A stretch of 64,000 nucleotides of DNA from Parasutterella secunda (lineage in GTDB: Bacteria; Pseudomonadota; Gammaproteobacteria; Burkholderiales; Burkholderiaceae_F): the NCBI RefSeq assembly GCF_023336895.1, contig NZ_JAMBLT010000003.1:1-64000 (forward strand), read 5' to 3'. Position numbers and translations under genes: made by a program. Positions 47,704-58,406 of the stretch are shown piece by piece (position 1 is the stretch's first letter; each line of letters starts with the position of its first letter). Below the pieces are notes generated by a model. It saw nothing but the letters and a program-made list of their open reading frames with translations, had not been told where the DNA came from and did not search any database.

Positions 47704-49154
47704 CAGTGCCGTCCAAATAGAAAATATGCATAGGTTAATTTCTGGGAGTCCTTTTCAATAAATACAGGGCTTGCCAGGGTAGCCTCTAAAAGTAGGCCCT
47801 CTGACTGATTTTTACCCAAAATTAAACTCCATTTGTTGCTGTTTTTTAGGCGGCGACTGCTTCTGTATTCGAAAATCCGGTCGATTTATCCATACGTCCA
47901 ATTTTTTATACGTCAGAAGATTCAAACCTACAAATTTCAACAGTCTCGAAAAACTCCAACGATAACGAGCAACGCGCCTTAATATCTCAATCAGTAGGGT
48001 TGCGACGGCTGCTGTCTATATTTGAGTCATCACGGCATTTTCCGAGGTCCCTATAAAGCTTTTAATCTTTAGATTCTGCTTGAGCTTTTTGAAAAACAAC
48101 TCGATTTGCCAGCGCTTACGGTATAGATCGGCTATCTGTGTGGCCGTCAGATCGAAATCATTGCTCAGGAAATCAAACCAGCGATTATTCTCAGAGTCAT
48201 ACCATTGCACCAGTCTGAAGCGAGTATTTCCGCAAACTTTTCTCGCTTGTTCTTGTGTGAATTGAAAGCCATAGTCCCCATAGTTATCTTTTTCCTCAAT
48301 GATGTCATCCTTTAAACGTGTGGTTTTGGCATTATCTTTGATGCGCGTGACAAACTTCGTTCCCCGTTGGGTTAACCACATAAACAGTTTGTAGTCGTTA
48401 TAACCTCTGTCCATGACGACGGTGATATCTTTTGATCCTAAAGCTTCAATGGCCGCCTTGGCTTCTTTCACGTCAGCTCTTTTCCCGTGGGTCATATTCA
48501 TGACAACGGGCAGTTGCAGATCTTCATCTAACACAGTATGGAGCTTAAAACCGCCTTTAGCTCGTCGATATCGAGCCCATTGGAAACGTGATAGGCACAC
48601 AGAAATGGTTGTAGAGTCCAGTGCGTAGACGGGATGGAAATAGTCTTGGTCCAAATGCCCTTTAAAAAGCTGGGCGTAAGTTTGCAATAAACGAAAGTAA
48701 AGATTCTTAGCTATCTCATAGGAACGATGCTCATTGGCGTAGGCCAAGGTGGTTCGTCCCATGGCCTTAGCGGATGCATGTTGAAGTTTGCCGACGGCAG
48801 AAATGAGACCGTCTTCAATCTCTCTTAACGAGTCACAGCCAGCCAAATGGCAAAACAGTAAGCAAACCAGTTGATCCCAAAAAGTAAATTGACGAGCATT
48901 ACTTCTAGGGCTTAATCGTTTATCTTCGTCAAAGATCCAGGCTTGGGGGAGATATTTCAACAGCTGCGCAAAGAAGCTGATCGGAGCATTTTGGTTGGCA
49001 GTTTCGCTAAAATAAGTGTCCATGGCGGTTTTTTGATTTTTAGTGTGGAAACTCAAAATCTACAAAGAAAACCGCCATTTTTCTGTCCGTTATTTCCCTA
49101 CCGCAAACGTACAGAATTTGACTTCACTTTTTAAATTCTATTTGGACAACACTG
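47704..49154 (-). mobile_element. IS4-type insertion sequence, 1451 bp, with terminal inverted repeats
   Basis: The left end CAGTGCCGTCCAAATAGAA (47704-47722) matches the complement of the right end at 49136-49154 at 17 of 19 positions. It encloses a single DDE transposase gene. Flanks GAAAAATTT and TACAAGCTC show no clear target duplication, so one end may have changed or the insertion is old. It sits between tRNA-Asn and tRNA-Arg. Confidence 0.85.
47812..49056 (-). pseudogene. IS4-family transposase interrupted by an in-frame TAG
   Basis: The frame opens at 49056 (an ATG at 49023 is also possible). It has an N-terminal DUF4372-like segment (FAQLLKYLPQAWIF, FWDQLVCLLFCHLAGCDSLR) and the DDE motifs: YALDSTTISVC, VVMDRGYNDY and YRKRWQIELFFKKLKQNLKI. 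A TAG at 48016-48018 stops it at SENAVMTQI. The same frame then continues for 67 codons (TAAVATLLIEILRRVARYRW and on) to TAA at 47812, giving a normal IS4 C-terminus. Relatives usually have Trp at the stop position, so a TGG to TAG change is likely. The active-site Asp, Asp and Glu are all before the stop. Confidence 0.88.
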
Positions 49155-49211
49155 TACAAGCTCATCATTTGTTAGTGAAATCATTTAAAATTAGCCGATT
49201 CTGAGATGTGT

Positions 49212-49287
49212 GACCCCGTGGTGAAACAGGATATCACGATAGCCTCCTAAGCTGTAATTCTGGGTTCGAGTCCCGGCGGGGCCACCA
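49212..49287 (+). tRNA. tRNA-Arg (CCT)
   Basis: A 76-nt gene with CCA encoded. The D stem is GTGA/TCAC, the anticodon loop CTCCTAA (anticodon CCT, reads AGG), and the T arm CTGGG/CCCGG. The acceptor has one A-C mismatch (position 2 with 71). It lies 57 bp after the IS end and 94 nt before parE. Confidence 0.92.
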
Positions 49288-49381
49288 TTGTCGACATTAG
49301 AAAAATTTAAAGCACATCTCCATGCGCCTGAGATTAAGTTGTCTGAGGCGATCTCGGTTTTGGTATACGGATTATTTTTCA

Positions 49382-51352
49382 ATGGCTACTAGCAAACGTT
49401 CTGATTACGGCGAATCCAGTATTAAGGTCTTAAAAGGGTTGGAACCGGTTAAACAACGCCCCGGCATGTATACCCTTACGGACAATCCTTTGCACATCAT
49501 TCAAGAAGTCATCGATAACTCAAGTGACGAAGTGTTGGCAGGGGGAGCTTCGCGCATTGAAGTGACGCTTCACACTGACGGCTCCGTCACGGTAACCGAT
49601 GATGGCCGTGGTATTCCGGTTGGATTGCATAAAGAAGAGGGAGTGCCGGCGGTTCAGCTTGTGTTCACTCAACTTCACGCAGGCGGCAAATTTGAAAAAG
49701 AATCAGGCGGAGCCTATTCCTTTGCCGGCGGCTTGCACGGCGTTGGTGTTTCCGTGACCAATGCCTTATCGACAAGATTGGAAGTGACCGTTTGGCGCGA
49801 AGGCAAAGAACACCGTATTGTGTTTGCCGATGGCAACGTTATCGAACCGTTGACTAGCCAAAAAAGTCCTCGTCCGAAATCGGCTACCGGCACGCAAGTT
49901 CATGTGTGGCCTGATCCAAAATATTTTGACAGCCCCAATATCCCTGTGGAGCAACTCACACGCTTATTGCGCTCTAAAGCCGTGCTCATGCCCGGCTGCG
50001 AAGTAGTCTTTAATAACGAGAAAAACGGCACCACACAGACCTGGAAGTTTGAAGGCGGACTTCGTGAGTATTTGCTCTCTGAGATGACGGCTGAACCCTT
50101 GATCGCTCCTTTTGAATCGAGCGGCTATGCGACCGATGAGTCCATGGGCTTTGCCGTTGGCGAAGGCGCAAGCTGGGTGGTGGCCTGGCAAGAAGAAGGG
50201 GTGCCGGTTCGTGAAAGTTACGTCAACCTCATTCCGACCCCCGCGGGCGGCACGCATGAATCCGGTTTGCGTGAAGGTCTTTACCTTGCAATGAAGGCTT
50301 TCATTGAGGCGCATGGACTGATGCAAAAGAACGTGAAGCTTTTAACCGAAGACGTTTTTGCCCGTGCGAGCGCCATTTTAAGTGCCAAGGTACTCGATCC
50401 TCAATTCCAAGGCCAAACGAAAGAGCGTTTGAATAACCGTGATGCGCTGCGTTTGGTGAGTAATTTTGTGCGTGCTCAATTTGAGTTCTGGCTCAATGGT
50501 CACGTGGAAGAGGGCAAAAAATTAGCCGAACTCGTAATTAAGCAAGCTCAAGCCCGACAAAATTCAGCTAAAAAGGTCACAAAACGCAAAGGCTCAAGCG
50601 TGGCCGTTTTGCCCGGTAAGCTCACTGATTGCGAAAGTGAAGATATCAGTAAAAATGAACTTTTCTTAGTCGAAGGTGACTCCGCCGGTGGTTCTGCTAA
50701 AAAAGGCCGCAACAAAGACTTTCAAGCGATTTTGCCGCTACGAGGCAAGGTTTTAAATACTTGGGAAGTGGATCGTGACCGTATTTTTGCCAATAATGAA
50801 ATTCACGATATTTCGGTGGCAATCGGCGTCGACCCGCATGGCCCTGATGAAGAGCCTGATTTGTCCGAACTTCGTTACGGCAAGATCTGCATTATGGCCG
50901 ATGCCGATGTGGACGGCTCTCACATTCAAGTGTTGCTTTTGACGCTCTTTTTCCGTCACTTCCCGGCGTTGATCAAAAAAGGTCACATTTTTGTGGCCAG
51001 ACCGCCGCTATTCCGTATGGATGTGCCGAAAACGGGAAGAAAGCCCGCCAGAACCATTTACTGTCTGGACGAAAGAGAACTTGCCGTTGAGCGTAAAAAA
51101 CTCGAAAAAGAGAAAGTCAACATGGAAAAAGTGTCCGTGTCACGCTTTAAAGGTTTGGGGGAAATGAGCGATAAACAGCTCTGGGAAACGACCTTAAATC
51201 CCGAAACCCGCCGATTAATGCCGGTGACGTTTGGAGACATGACATTGTCGGAAAGCCGGGAAATGTTTGATATGTTGATGGGCCGTTCGGAAGCCGCGAT
51301 GCGCCGAGCATGGATGGAAAACAACGGTGATCAGGTTGAAGTGGATATTTAA
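49382..51352 (+). CDS. parE: DNA topoisomerase IV subunit B
   Basis: A 656-aa ATPase subunit of the decatenating topoisomerase. GHKL motifs are [24 protein letters not shown] and the [14 protein letters not shown] lid. The Toprim domain has [15 protein letters not shown] and [13 protein letters not shown] start at the ATG 49382 ([11 protein letters not shown]), the usual family start; it lacks a clear ribosome site. In-frame codons from 49322 onward show no family resemblance. Stop and parC start are 11 nt apart. Confidence 0.96.
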   Translation: MATSKRSDYGESSIKVLKGLEPVKQRPGMYTLTDNPLHIIQEVIDNSSDEVLAGGASRIEVTLHTDGSVTVTDDGRGIPVGLHKEEGVPAVQLVFTQLHAGGKFEKESGGAYSFAGGLHGVGVSVTNALSTRLEVTVWREGKEHRIVFADGNVIEPLTSQKSPRPKSATGTQVHVWPDPKYFDSPNIPVEQLTRLLRSKAVLMPGCEVVFNNEKNGTTQTWKFEGGLREYLLSEMTAEPLIAPFESSGYATDESMGFAVGEGASWVVAWQEEGVPVRESYVNLIPTPAGGTHESGLREGLYLAMKAFIEAHGLMQKNVKLLTEDVFARASAILSAKVLDPQFQGQTKERLNNRDALRLVSNFVRAQFEFWLNGHVEEGKKLAELVIKQAQARQNSAKKVTKRKGSSVAVLPGKLTDCESEDISKNELFLVEGDSAGGSAKKGRNKDFQAILPLRGKVLNTWEVDRDRIFANNEIHDISVAIGVDPHGPDEEPDLSELRYGKICIMADADVDGSHIQVLLLTLFFRHFPALIKKGHIFVARPPLFRMDVPKTGRKPARTIYCLDERELAVERKKLEKEKVNMEKVSVSRFKGLGEMSDKQLWETTLNPETRRLMPVTFGDMTLSESREMFDMLMGRSEAAMRRAWMENNGDQVEVDI

Positions 51353-51363
51353 GGAGATCGGAC

Positions 51364-53997
51364 GTGAGCAATAAGCATACCGATGATTTGTTTTCGGCTG
51401 ATCTTTTCGGCGAAGAAAACGTTGAGCAAAACGAAGAACAAAAAGCGCAGGAGTCAGTCACAGAGGAACCCGCCGAAGACGTTGTTGTGACTGAGGAAAA
51501 GGACGAGGGTGTGAGCGGCGAAGAATTGTCTTCGGAAAAATCTTCAGTTGAATCTCTTCAAGCAGAAAAAGCCGAGGATCTCGAAGACAAAGAGCAAGAA
51601 AACGAGCCCGAGGAAACGCCAGTACCCCTTGAAGCGCGCCCGGTGCTCTCAGGTGACGATGGTGAGCAGTTGACGCTTGCCCACTTTGCAAGCCACGCCT
51701 ATCTCGAGTACGCCATGTCGGTGGTGAAGGGTCGTGCGTTGCCTGCCATCGGTGACGGTCAAAAGCCCGTGCAGCGCCGCATTCTTTATGCCATGCATGA
51801 GATGGGGTTGGGGCGTGCGGAAGCCAAAACGGTAAAGAGCGCCCGTGTGGTGGGTGATGTGTTAGGTAAATTCCACCCGCACGGCGATACCGCCGCTTAT
51901 GACGCCATGGTTCGCATGGCGCAGGACTTTAATATGCGCTATCCCTTGGTGTTGGGCCAGGGTAATTTCGGCAGCCGAGATGGAGACGGCGCGGCGGCTA
52001 TGCGTTACACCGAAGCTCGTCTGACCAAGATTTCCCGTCTGCTTCTCGACGAAATTGACGAGGGCACGGTGGACTTTATGCCCAACTACGATGGTGCCTT
52101 CCAAGAGCCGCAAATGCTGCCTGCGCGCTTGCCTTTTGTGCTTTTGAATGGATCAAGCGGTATTGCCGTCGGTATGGCCACGGAAATTCCGCCGCACAAT
52201 ATCAAGGAAGTGGCCGCAGCCTGCCTGATGCTTTTGGATAAGCCCGAGGCAACGCTCGATGATGTCATGACGGTATTGCCCGCACCGGACTTTCCGATGG
52301 GCGGACAAATTATCAGCAAAAAGGACGATATTCGAGATGCGTACCGGACCGGACGCGGCACACTGAAGGTTCGCGCACGTTACACGTTTGAAGAAATGCA
52401 ACGCGGTCACTGGCGTTTAATTGTGACGGAGTTGCCGCCCAATACATCGGCTCAACGTGTGTTAAATGAAGTGGGCGAAATCACCAATCCGAAGGTCAGG
52501 CCCGGTAAAAAGACTTTGTCTGCCGAACAGCAGCAGGCTAAAGCCGCCATGTTGGCGCTTTTGGATACTGTTCGTGATGAAAGTGACAAGGAAACCCCCA
52601 CGCGACTTGTGTTTGAACCGAAAACCAAGAACGTGGACCGCGATGAGTTTGTGAACGCCCTTTTGGCTCAGACAAGTCTTGAGAGCAACGTTTCCATCAA
52701 TCTTGTCATGGTGGGCTCAGACGGTAAGCCGCGTCAGAAGGCTCTTATCGACATTCTTAACGAATGGTTGGCTTTCCGCGTGCAAACGGTCCGTCGGCGC
52801 ACGCAGTTTAGACTCACGAAGACCGTTGAACGCATCCATATTTTAGAAGGCCGTCATTTGGTGTACCTGAATTTGGATGAAGTGATTGCAATTATTCGTG
52901 AAGCCGATGATCCCAAAGAAGCCTTGATGGCGCGTTTCCCGTTAAGCGAAATCCAAGTCGAAGACATTTTGGAAATTCGCCTGCGCCAATTGGCTCGGTT
53001 GGTGGGTATCAAAATTGAAGCCGAATTGGCAGAACTCAATAAGACTAAGAGTTCACTTGAAAGACTGCTTGGTTCCGAAAAACTCATGAATAACCTCATT
53101 GCCAAGGAAATCGCTCAGGATGCCGCTGAATATGGCGATAAGCGTCGTACCTTGGTCGAAGAGGCCGCTCGTGCGGAAATGGGCCAGTCGGTGTTGGATG
53201 AACCCGTGACAGTGGTCATCAGTCAAAAGGGCTTTGTCCGCTCGCGCACCGGTCATGGCCATGACGCGACGGTGATGACTTATAAGATGGGTGACGCTTT
53301 TGGAGTGGCGTTCGAGTGCCGCACAACCGATCAAATGGTGGCGGTGGCTGACAACGGCCGCGTTTACACCATAGCGGTTTCAGATTTGCCGAGCGCTCGA
53401 GGTGACGGTCTGCCGGTTAACAGTTTCATTGATCTTGAAAAAGGAACAAACATCATCGGTTACTGCGTGGCTAAACCTGACGATCGTGTGGTGATGGCTA
53501 CCAGTGAAGGGATGGGCTTTATTTGTCAGTTTAAAGACCTCTTTGCTCGAGTTCGTGCCGGTAAGAACTTCATCAAGGCACCCGAAAAAGGCGTGAAGAT
53601 CCTGCCGCCTCAGGTGGTTGCCAACGGTCAAACACTCCTGGCTTGCTTGTCTGAAGAAGGCCGACTGCTCATTTATGACATGAATGAAGTAAGAACGCTT
53701 CCGGGCGGCGGCAAGGGCGTTGTTCTCATGGATCTTAATCTGACAGAAACGCTTCTTTTGGCTAAACCCATTGATGCCGAGGGTGTGCTCGTCACCGGAA
53801 TCGGCCGCGGGGGCAAGGAAAGAGAATACGCTGTGAAAAAGGCCGTGCTTGAGTACCACATGGGTCACCGAGCCAGAAAGGGTAAACAGTTGGATATCCG
53901 CTGGAAAGCCACGGATTTGAAACCTTTACCAAAGAAAGAAGCTCAGACTGAGGATAGTCAGGATACTCCGCAAGAGCCATCCGAAACACTCTTTTAA
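51364..53997 (+). CDS. parC: DNA topoisomerase IV subunit A with acidic N-terminal extension
   Basis: An 877-aa protein. The breakage-reunion domain starts near residue 100 ([20 protein letters not shown]) and has the catalytic Tyr in [11 protein letters not shown]. The quinolone region reads [17 protein letters not shown]-terminal beta-pinwheel follows from about 610. Before the normal start there are about 95 extra residues, very rich in Glu, Asp, Ser and Val, of low complexity. The GTG at 51364 has AAGGAG seven nt upstream, which supports that the extension is translated. Confidence 0.95.
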   Translation: MSNKHTDDLFSADLFGEENVEQNEEQKAQESVTEEPAEDVVVTEEKDEGVSGEELSSEKSSVESLQAEKAEDLEDKEQENEPEETPVPLEARPVLSGDDGEQLTLAHFASHAYLEYAMSVVKGRALPAIGDGQKPVQRRILYAMHEMGLGRAEAKTVKSARVVGDVLGKFHPHGDTAAYDAMVRMAQDFNMRYPLVLGQGNFGSRDGDGAAAMRYTEARLTKISRLLLDEIDEGTVDFMPNYDGAFQEPQMLPARLPFVLLNGSSGIAVGMATEIPPHNIKEVAAACLMLLDKPEATLDDVMTVLPAPDFPMGGQIISKKDDIRDAYRTGRGTLKVRARYTFEEMQRGHWRLIVTELPPNTSAQRVLNEVGEITNPKVRPGKKTLSAEQQQAKAAMLALLDTVRDESDKETPTRLVFEPKTKNVDRDEFVNALLAQTSLESNVSINLVMVGSDGKPRQKALIDILNEWLAFRVQTVRRRTQFRLTKTVERIHILEGRHLVYLNLDEVIAIIREADDPKEALMARFPLSEIQVEDILEIRLRQLARLVGIKIEAELAELNKTKSSLERLLGSEKLMNNLIAKEIAQDAAEYGDKRRTLVEEAARAEMGQSVLDEPVTVVISQKGFVRSRTGHGHDATVMTYKMGDAFGVAFECRTTDQMVAVADNGRVYTIAVSDLPSARGDGLPVNSFIDLEKGTNIIGYCVAKPDDRVVMATSEGMGFICQFKDLFARVRAGKNFIKAPEKGVKILPPQVVANGQTLLACLSEEGRLLIYDMNEVRTLPGGGKGVVLMDLNLTETLLLAKPIDAEGVLVTGIGRGGKEREYAVKKAVLEYHMGHRARKGKQLDIRWKATDLKPLPKKEAQTEDSQDTPQEPSETLF

Positions 53998-54005
53998 CGA
54001 AACTA

Positions 54006-54027
54006 TCAGGGGGCTCCGGCCCCCTGA
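54006..54027 (+). terminator. GC-rich hairpin after parC
   Basis: TCAGGGGGC (54006-54014) / GCCCCCTGA (54019-54027), loop TCCG. The tail ATTGTCTC is poor in T, so efficiency is uncertain. It stands between convergent parC and the autotransporter. Confidence 0.65.
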
Positions 54028-54034
54028 ATTGTCT

Positions 54035-56284
54035 CTAGAACAGGTAACTGCCGTTAATTCCGATTTCGTACTTTGGTTTGACTACCTTTGAAGCAAACGC
54101 TAAAGCCTGTGCGCCGATGGCGAACTGTCGGTCTATTTGCCATTGACCGGAAAGTTTCAGATACCCCCAGGACTCCTGCAGATTCTCCGTCTTGAAGGTT
54201 TCAGCATTGCCATTTTCTTGTCCTTCAAGGGTCATGGATTGACCAAAGCGGTGAACCCAAGCAGCTTGGGCGTAAAGCGAAAGGGGAGCGCTGCCCGTTA
54301 TCCGGTGGCCGGCCGTGACACCAATCTTCGTGATGGATTGATGCTCCTTTTCTGTTTGAAAAGAGACGCCTTCAAATGTGTTGGTGGGATCTCTTTTTAT
54401 CCAATAGGTGTAGCCGCTTACAAACGGTTCAAAAAACCATTCACTGGAGAGTTCCGGATGAACGAATCCGAAATAAAGTCCAACGCCATAGGTTTGAGTA
54501 TCCTCTTTAAAGTGGGAGCGTTTTCGGATTAGATCCGTGCCAAAAACACCGTCGGACGTGATCGAATGGTCCCCAACCCCATAATGCCCCAGAAGGATTA
54601 ATCGGTAATTGTCCTCTGTAATACCGTGAAGATAAAAACCGAAAGCGGTTTCATTAATTTCTCCACTTGCCGCCTCTAAATCGGAATCGGTTTGGTTGTG
54701 TGAGAGCCAAAGACCGGCGATTCCATCGTTCATAACCGGCAGTTTGACATTTCGGTCATAGCCAAGGGTTAAGGCCTTTGTGTCAATGCGATGAGAGCGA
54801 GAGCGGTGGTCAAGATTAAGTTCGGTCTCCTGAATTCTGACATCTGTCCAGAGACCTCGATTTTGGCTTTGTGAGAGACGATCGCTGACGGCGGAGAAAA
54901 CCCGATCGGCGTTTTGCTCATGGGTAACGGTTGCGCCTGAGGTGAAATCCAGAATATTTTTTACGAGGCCGGATGCGCCAATGCGGTCTGTCACCATGGA
55001 GGTGATCACAAAACCGTCACGACCGTCTGTGCCGATCGCTCCTTGAGTTTTAAAGGAGCCGAGCGCCGTTTCGTAATAAGAGGGCAGAGCTTCGGCAAAA
55101 AACTTACTGTGACTGTCGTCAACATTTTCAACCGAAATCAGGCCTACATTGATTTCATCGGTCGTTTTATCGGTTCGTGAATCAATGATTTCGACGAAAA
55201 CGCGAGAGCCGTCAGAAGTAATAGGGGAGACTTCGCCTAACGCGAGTTTATAGTGATTGGAGGCAATGTCGGAATCTCGGATATTCACACGCAAAATAGC
55301 ACCGTCCTCAATCTGAGTGGTTGAGGTGCAGTCGCTATTGAGGTTATGGTTATTGATCCGAACAGTGTCTTGCGCATGGGTTAAGTCGAGGATGCCGTCT
55401 TTTTTCCAGTCAAACCGGTTAAGAGCGTTATCACCATGCGTGATCCATTTAGCCGATGAAGAAAGCACAATATGAGACTGAGCACTTTCGTAAGCGGAGT
55501 TGACGATGCGTCCTTCAAAAAGGTCGCTCGCATGAGATAGGTGAAGGTAAAGTTTTGAGTTTTGGTTTAGTCGTACATCGCCTTTGATGACAGAGTTTCC
55601 TGAACTTTCAAAATGAAATTGACTGCCATAAAGTCTTAACGCATAGACTTTTTCATTTTGATCGAGATCTTGGGCGGATAATCGCAACGTTCCTTTGTAG
55701 TTCACGGTCGACTCTGACACTTGCAGGGCATTGGCGATCGCATCATCAGCCAGTCCCTGAGTTTGCAGTTTGATGTCAATGACTTCAGGCAATTGCTCAT
55801 TTGTTAGAACACTATCGTTAATAGCCCAAGTCACGGCATTTTCCAGCGTTTGTGTTGTCGAGGAAGCGTTTAGGGAGAGGTTTAAATGGTGGAAATTTGG
55901 GGCAATAAAGCCGTCAATAAAATTACTTTCCATGCCAACGGCTGATTGAACATTTTGAGCTTTAAGCTCAATGGACAATGAATTCCCCGAATTGAGTTTG
56001 CCGCCGCTTTGGCGAAAAAAGACAGTTTCTATCCATTCATCGTCCTGGGCAGGACTCATTTCGGAAGGGCTTTCATATTCAAGCCAGACGATTCCATCGG
56101 TTGCAAGGGTTGCATCGCCTTCAATGTCTTTATAGACAAAAACGCCGTCGTAGTCGGTGAAGTCGTGGATTGTCAGTTGTTTGGAAGAAAGATTGAGGTG
56201 CGTGTGAGCAAGACTCGCCGGTAGGTGAGCATTGAGAAGAGCCAGCACGCTAAAAGAGAGGAGGTGGTTTTGGATAGTAGCCAC
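54035..56284 (-). CDS. Classical (type Va) autotransporter
   Basis: A 749-aa protein. A signal peptide (about 1-26, LLSFSVLALLNAHLPASLAH) is followed by a passenger of about 420 residues. Its beta-strand-rich text, with many Ser, Asn and Asp, suggests a beta-helix. The C-terminal 12-stranded barrel occupies about 480-749 and ends in the outer-membrane signature YEIGINGSYLF with terminal Phe. No serine-protease motif is seen, so adhesin or surface-coat function is more likely. The GTG start has AAGGA seven nt upstream. It is a single gene of different base use from its neighbours, possibly acquired. Confidence 0.88.
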   Translation of the reverse strand: MATIQNHLLSFSVLALLNAHLPASLAHTHLNLSSKQLTIHDFTDYDGVFVYKDIEGDATLATDGIVWLEYESPSEMSPAQDDEWIETVFFRQSGGKLNSGNSLSIELKAQNVQSAVGMESNFIDGFIAPNFHHLNLSLNASSTTQTLENAVTWAINDSVLTNEQLPEVIDIKLQTQGLADDAIANALQVSESTVNYKGTLRLSAQDLDQNEKVYALRLYGSQFHFESSGNSVIKGDVRLNQNSKLYLHLSHASDLFEGRIVNSAYESAQSHIVLSSSAKWITHGDNALNRFDWKKDGILDLTHAQDTVRINNHNLNSDCTSTTQIEDGAILRVNIRDSDIASNHYKLALGEVSPITSDGSRVFVEIIDSRTDKTTDEINVGLISVENVDDSHSKFFAEALPSYYETALGSFKTQGAIGTDGRDGFVITSMVTDRIGASGLVKNILDFTSGATVTHEQNADRVFSAVSDRLSQSQNRGLWTDVRIQETELNLDHRSRSHRIDTKALTLGYDRNVKLPVMNDGIAGLWLSHNQTDSDLEAASGEINETAFGFYLHGITEDNYRLILLGHYGVGDHSITSDGVFGTDLIRKRSHFKEDTQTYGVGLYFGFVHPELSSEWFFEPFVSGYTYWIKRDPTNTFEGVSFQTEKEHQSITKIGVTAGHRITGSAPLSLYAQAAWVHRFGQSMTLEGQENGNAETFKTENLQESWGYLKLSGQWQIDRQFAIGAQALAFASKVVKPKYEIGINGSYLF

Positions 56285-56457
56285 TTCTTATCCTTTCATT
56301 TAGTGGGAGGTTATACAAAGGGCATTGATTCTATCGGGGGCAGTCGGTAAAAATTGATGAGAAAAATCAAAATTATTTTCTTATCGTTATGCTATGAACT
56401 GCCTGTAAACTAGGCGTTCGGCGCTAAAATAATGCAAAAATTTTTATCTGCCTTGCC

Positions 56458-57234
56458 ATGAAAAAACACCGTCACGACACCGATCCCTGTCCCAATCTCT
56501 TTTTCTCCGAAGAGGAAGGCTTTCGTTACCTGCATTTTGGTTCGCCTTGGATTCAGGGCGCCATGAAAGTCGGCCGACCTTTTGAATTAGTGTTGGAATA
56601 CCCGAGACAAATGATGGCCTGCGGGCTTTTCTACCCAGAACCAGGTCAGATTGTTCAATTGGGCTTGGGGGCAGCGTCGCTCACCAAATTTTGTTGGAAA
56701 TACACGAAGGCTCGGATTGATGTGGCGGAGATTTCACCCAATGTCGTGATGAGTGCTCAGCAATGGTTTAAATGTCCGATGCCCGATGATCGGCTCGACA
56801 TTCATTTGGCCGATGCCAAAGAATTCATCGCGGCCCGTAAGGACTTTAATCCTTGTGACTGGCTGCAGGTGGATATTTATGACGAACAAGCGCGTGGACC
56901 GGTTTACGATGACGTGGACTTTTACCGTTTGTGTCGCCGTGCGATGAATAAAAAAGGATCGGTTGCCAGTTTTAATCTTTTCGGCAGTCGTTTTGATAAA
57001 AGTTATCAAGCCATTAACGAAGCTTTCGCCGGCCGTACACTCGTTATGCCGGAAATTGATGAGGGCAATCGTGTGGTATTGGCTTTTGCTGGTGACAAGC
57101 TTGAGACCACCGTTGATGAACTCTACGAGCGCGCCCAAATGCTTCGAGCTCGATGGAAGCTTGGATGCATTCGTTGGGTTAATGGGCTCAAAGCGCTTAA
57201 TCCTACGTTCAAAGAACCTGTAATTTCTTTATAA
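56458..57234 (+). CDS. Spermidine-synthase-like methyltransferase-fold protein
   Basis: A 258-aa protein with a SAM/decarboxy-SAM binding core: GQIVQLGLGAASLTKFCWKY (near 62-81), DVAEISPNVV and LADAKEFI. The overall pattern is SpeE-like, but the putrescine-site sequence is not typical and no speD lies nearby. Such genes are common beside prfB or lysS-type loci in betaproteobacteria, as I recall. Substrate is open. It lies 37 nt before prfB. Confidence 0.75.
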   Translation: MKKHRHDTDPCPNLFFSEEEGFRYLHFGSPWIQGAMKVGRPFELVLEYPRQMMACGLFYPEPGQIVQLGLGAASLTKFCWKYTKARIDVAEISPNVVMSAQQWFKCPMPDDRLDIHLADAKEFIAARKDFNPCDWLQVDIYDEQARGPVYDDVDFYRLCRRAMNKKGSVASFNLFGSRFDKSYQAINEAFAGRTLVMPEIDEGNRVVLAFAGDKLETTVDELYERAQMLRARWKLGCIRWVNGLKALNPTFKEPVISL

Positions 57235-57271
57235 TCAAACATTTCAACACTTTTATTTCTTCAAGGGAAAT

Positions 57272-58376
57272 ATGGACGCTGAGCGTATAAACCAAATTGA
57301 GGCCAAGATCTCTGACCTCACAGCTCGATTGGTTGAGCTGAGGGGGTATCTTTGACATCGACCGACAGGAACGCCGGTTAGAAGAAGTCAATCGCGAAAT
57401 GGAAAATCCTGCGCTTTGGGACAATCCGGAAAACGCGCAAAAAGTCAGTAAAGAAAAGAAACGTCTCGATGACACGGTGGGCGCTTTCAAAACGCTTACA
57501 GCCGGTGTCAATGACGCGGCCGAACTCTTCGAGTTATCCATGGCCGAAGAAGATTATCCAACCGTTGAAGCGGTGGGCGGAGACGTTTTCGAGTTAGAAA
57601 AATCTGTTGAAAAATTGGAATTCCAGCGGATGTTTAATCAGCCGATGGATTCTGCCAACTGCTATTTGGAAATTCAGGCGGGCGCCGGCGGCACCGAAGC
57701 TCAAGATTGGGCGAGCATGCTCGAGCGCATGTACCTGCACTACGGTGAGCGAAAAGGCTTTACGGTTGAATTGCAGGAAGAAACCGAAGGTGAAGTGGCC
57801 GGTATCAAGGGCTGCACGATTTATATTCAGGGTGATTACGCTTACGGGATGCTTCGCACGGAAACGGGCGTGCACCGTTTGGTGAGAAAAAGCCCCTTCG
57901 ATGCCAATGCTCGTCGTCATACCTCTTTTGCGAGCGTCTACGTTTATCCTGAAATCGACGATAGTTTTGAAGTGGAAATCAATCCGGCCGATTTGCGCGT
58001 GGACGTTTTCCGCGCCTCCGGCGCCGGCGGTCAGCATATTCAAAAGACCGAATCGGCTGTTCGCATCACGCATATCCCGACAGGCATTGTGACGGTGTGT
58101 CAAAATGACCGAAGCCAACACCGCAACAAAGAGCAGGCCATGAGTCAATTGAAGGCAAAGCTCTATGAAGCGGAAATGCGCAAGCGTCGTGAGGTGCAGC
58201 AGCAGACCGAAGATGCCAAGAGCGATATCGCCTGGGGACACCAGATTCGCTCTTATGTGCTCGATCAGTCACGAGTGAAGGATTTAAGAACTAATGTGGA
58301 AACCGGCAACACGCAGGCTGTGTTGGACGGCGATCTTGATCAATTTATTGAGGCTAGCCTCAAGCAAGGCGTCTAA
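57272..58376 (+). CDS. prfB: Peptide chain release factor 2, programmed +1 frameshift
   Basis: Made from two frames: 57272-57352, then 57354-58376, about 367 aa. Frame one ends at an in-frame TGA (57353-57355); ribosomes slip +1 at CTT-TGA-C. The protein recognises UGA/UAA through SPF ([11 protein letters not shown]) and triggers hydrolysis with GGQ ([16 protein letters not shown]). Length and order (prfB-lysS) match E. coli. Scarce RF2 favours slippage, so the gene regulates itself. Confidence 0.97.
57341..57356 (+). promoter_or_regulatory. RF2 frameshift signal
   Basis: The internal Shine-Dalgarno AGGGGG (57341-57346) lies three nt before the slippery CTT-TGA-C. This is the canonical arrangement known from E. 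coli prfB. Confidence 0.97.
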
Positions 58377-58406
58377 GCTAGGCGCGAAAGTAAAAAGGAC
58401 AAAAAA

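Noticed and set aside
47434-47733. Plus-strand frame of 99 codons with a repeated SPSWVRTNDLR motif
   Set aside because: This is the well-known false protein produced by reading antisense through tRNA genes; the repeat is the tandem tRNA-Asn.
47704-49154. Target-site duplication at the IS4-type element
   Set aside because: Flanking 9-mers GAAAAATTT and TACAAGCTC do not match, so none was annotated.
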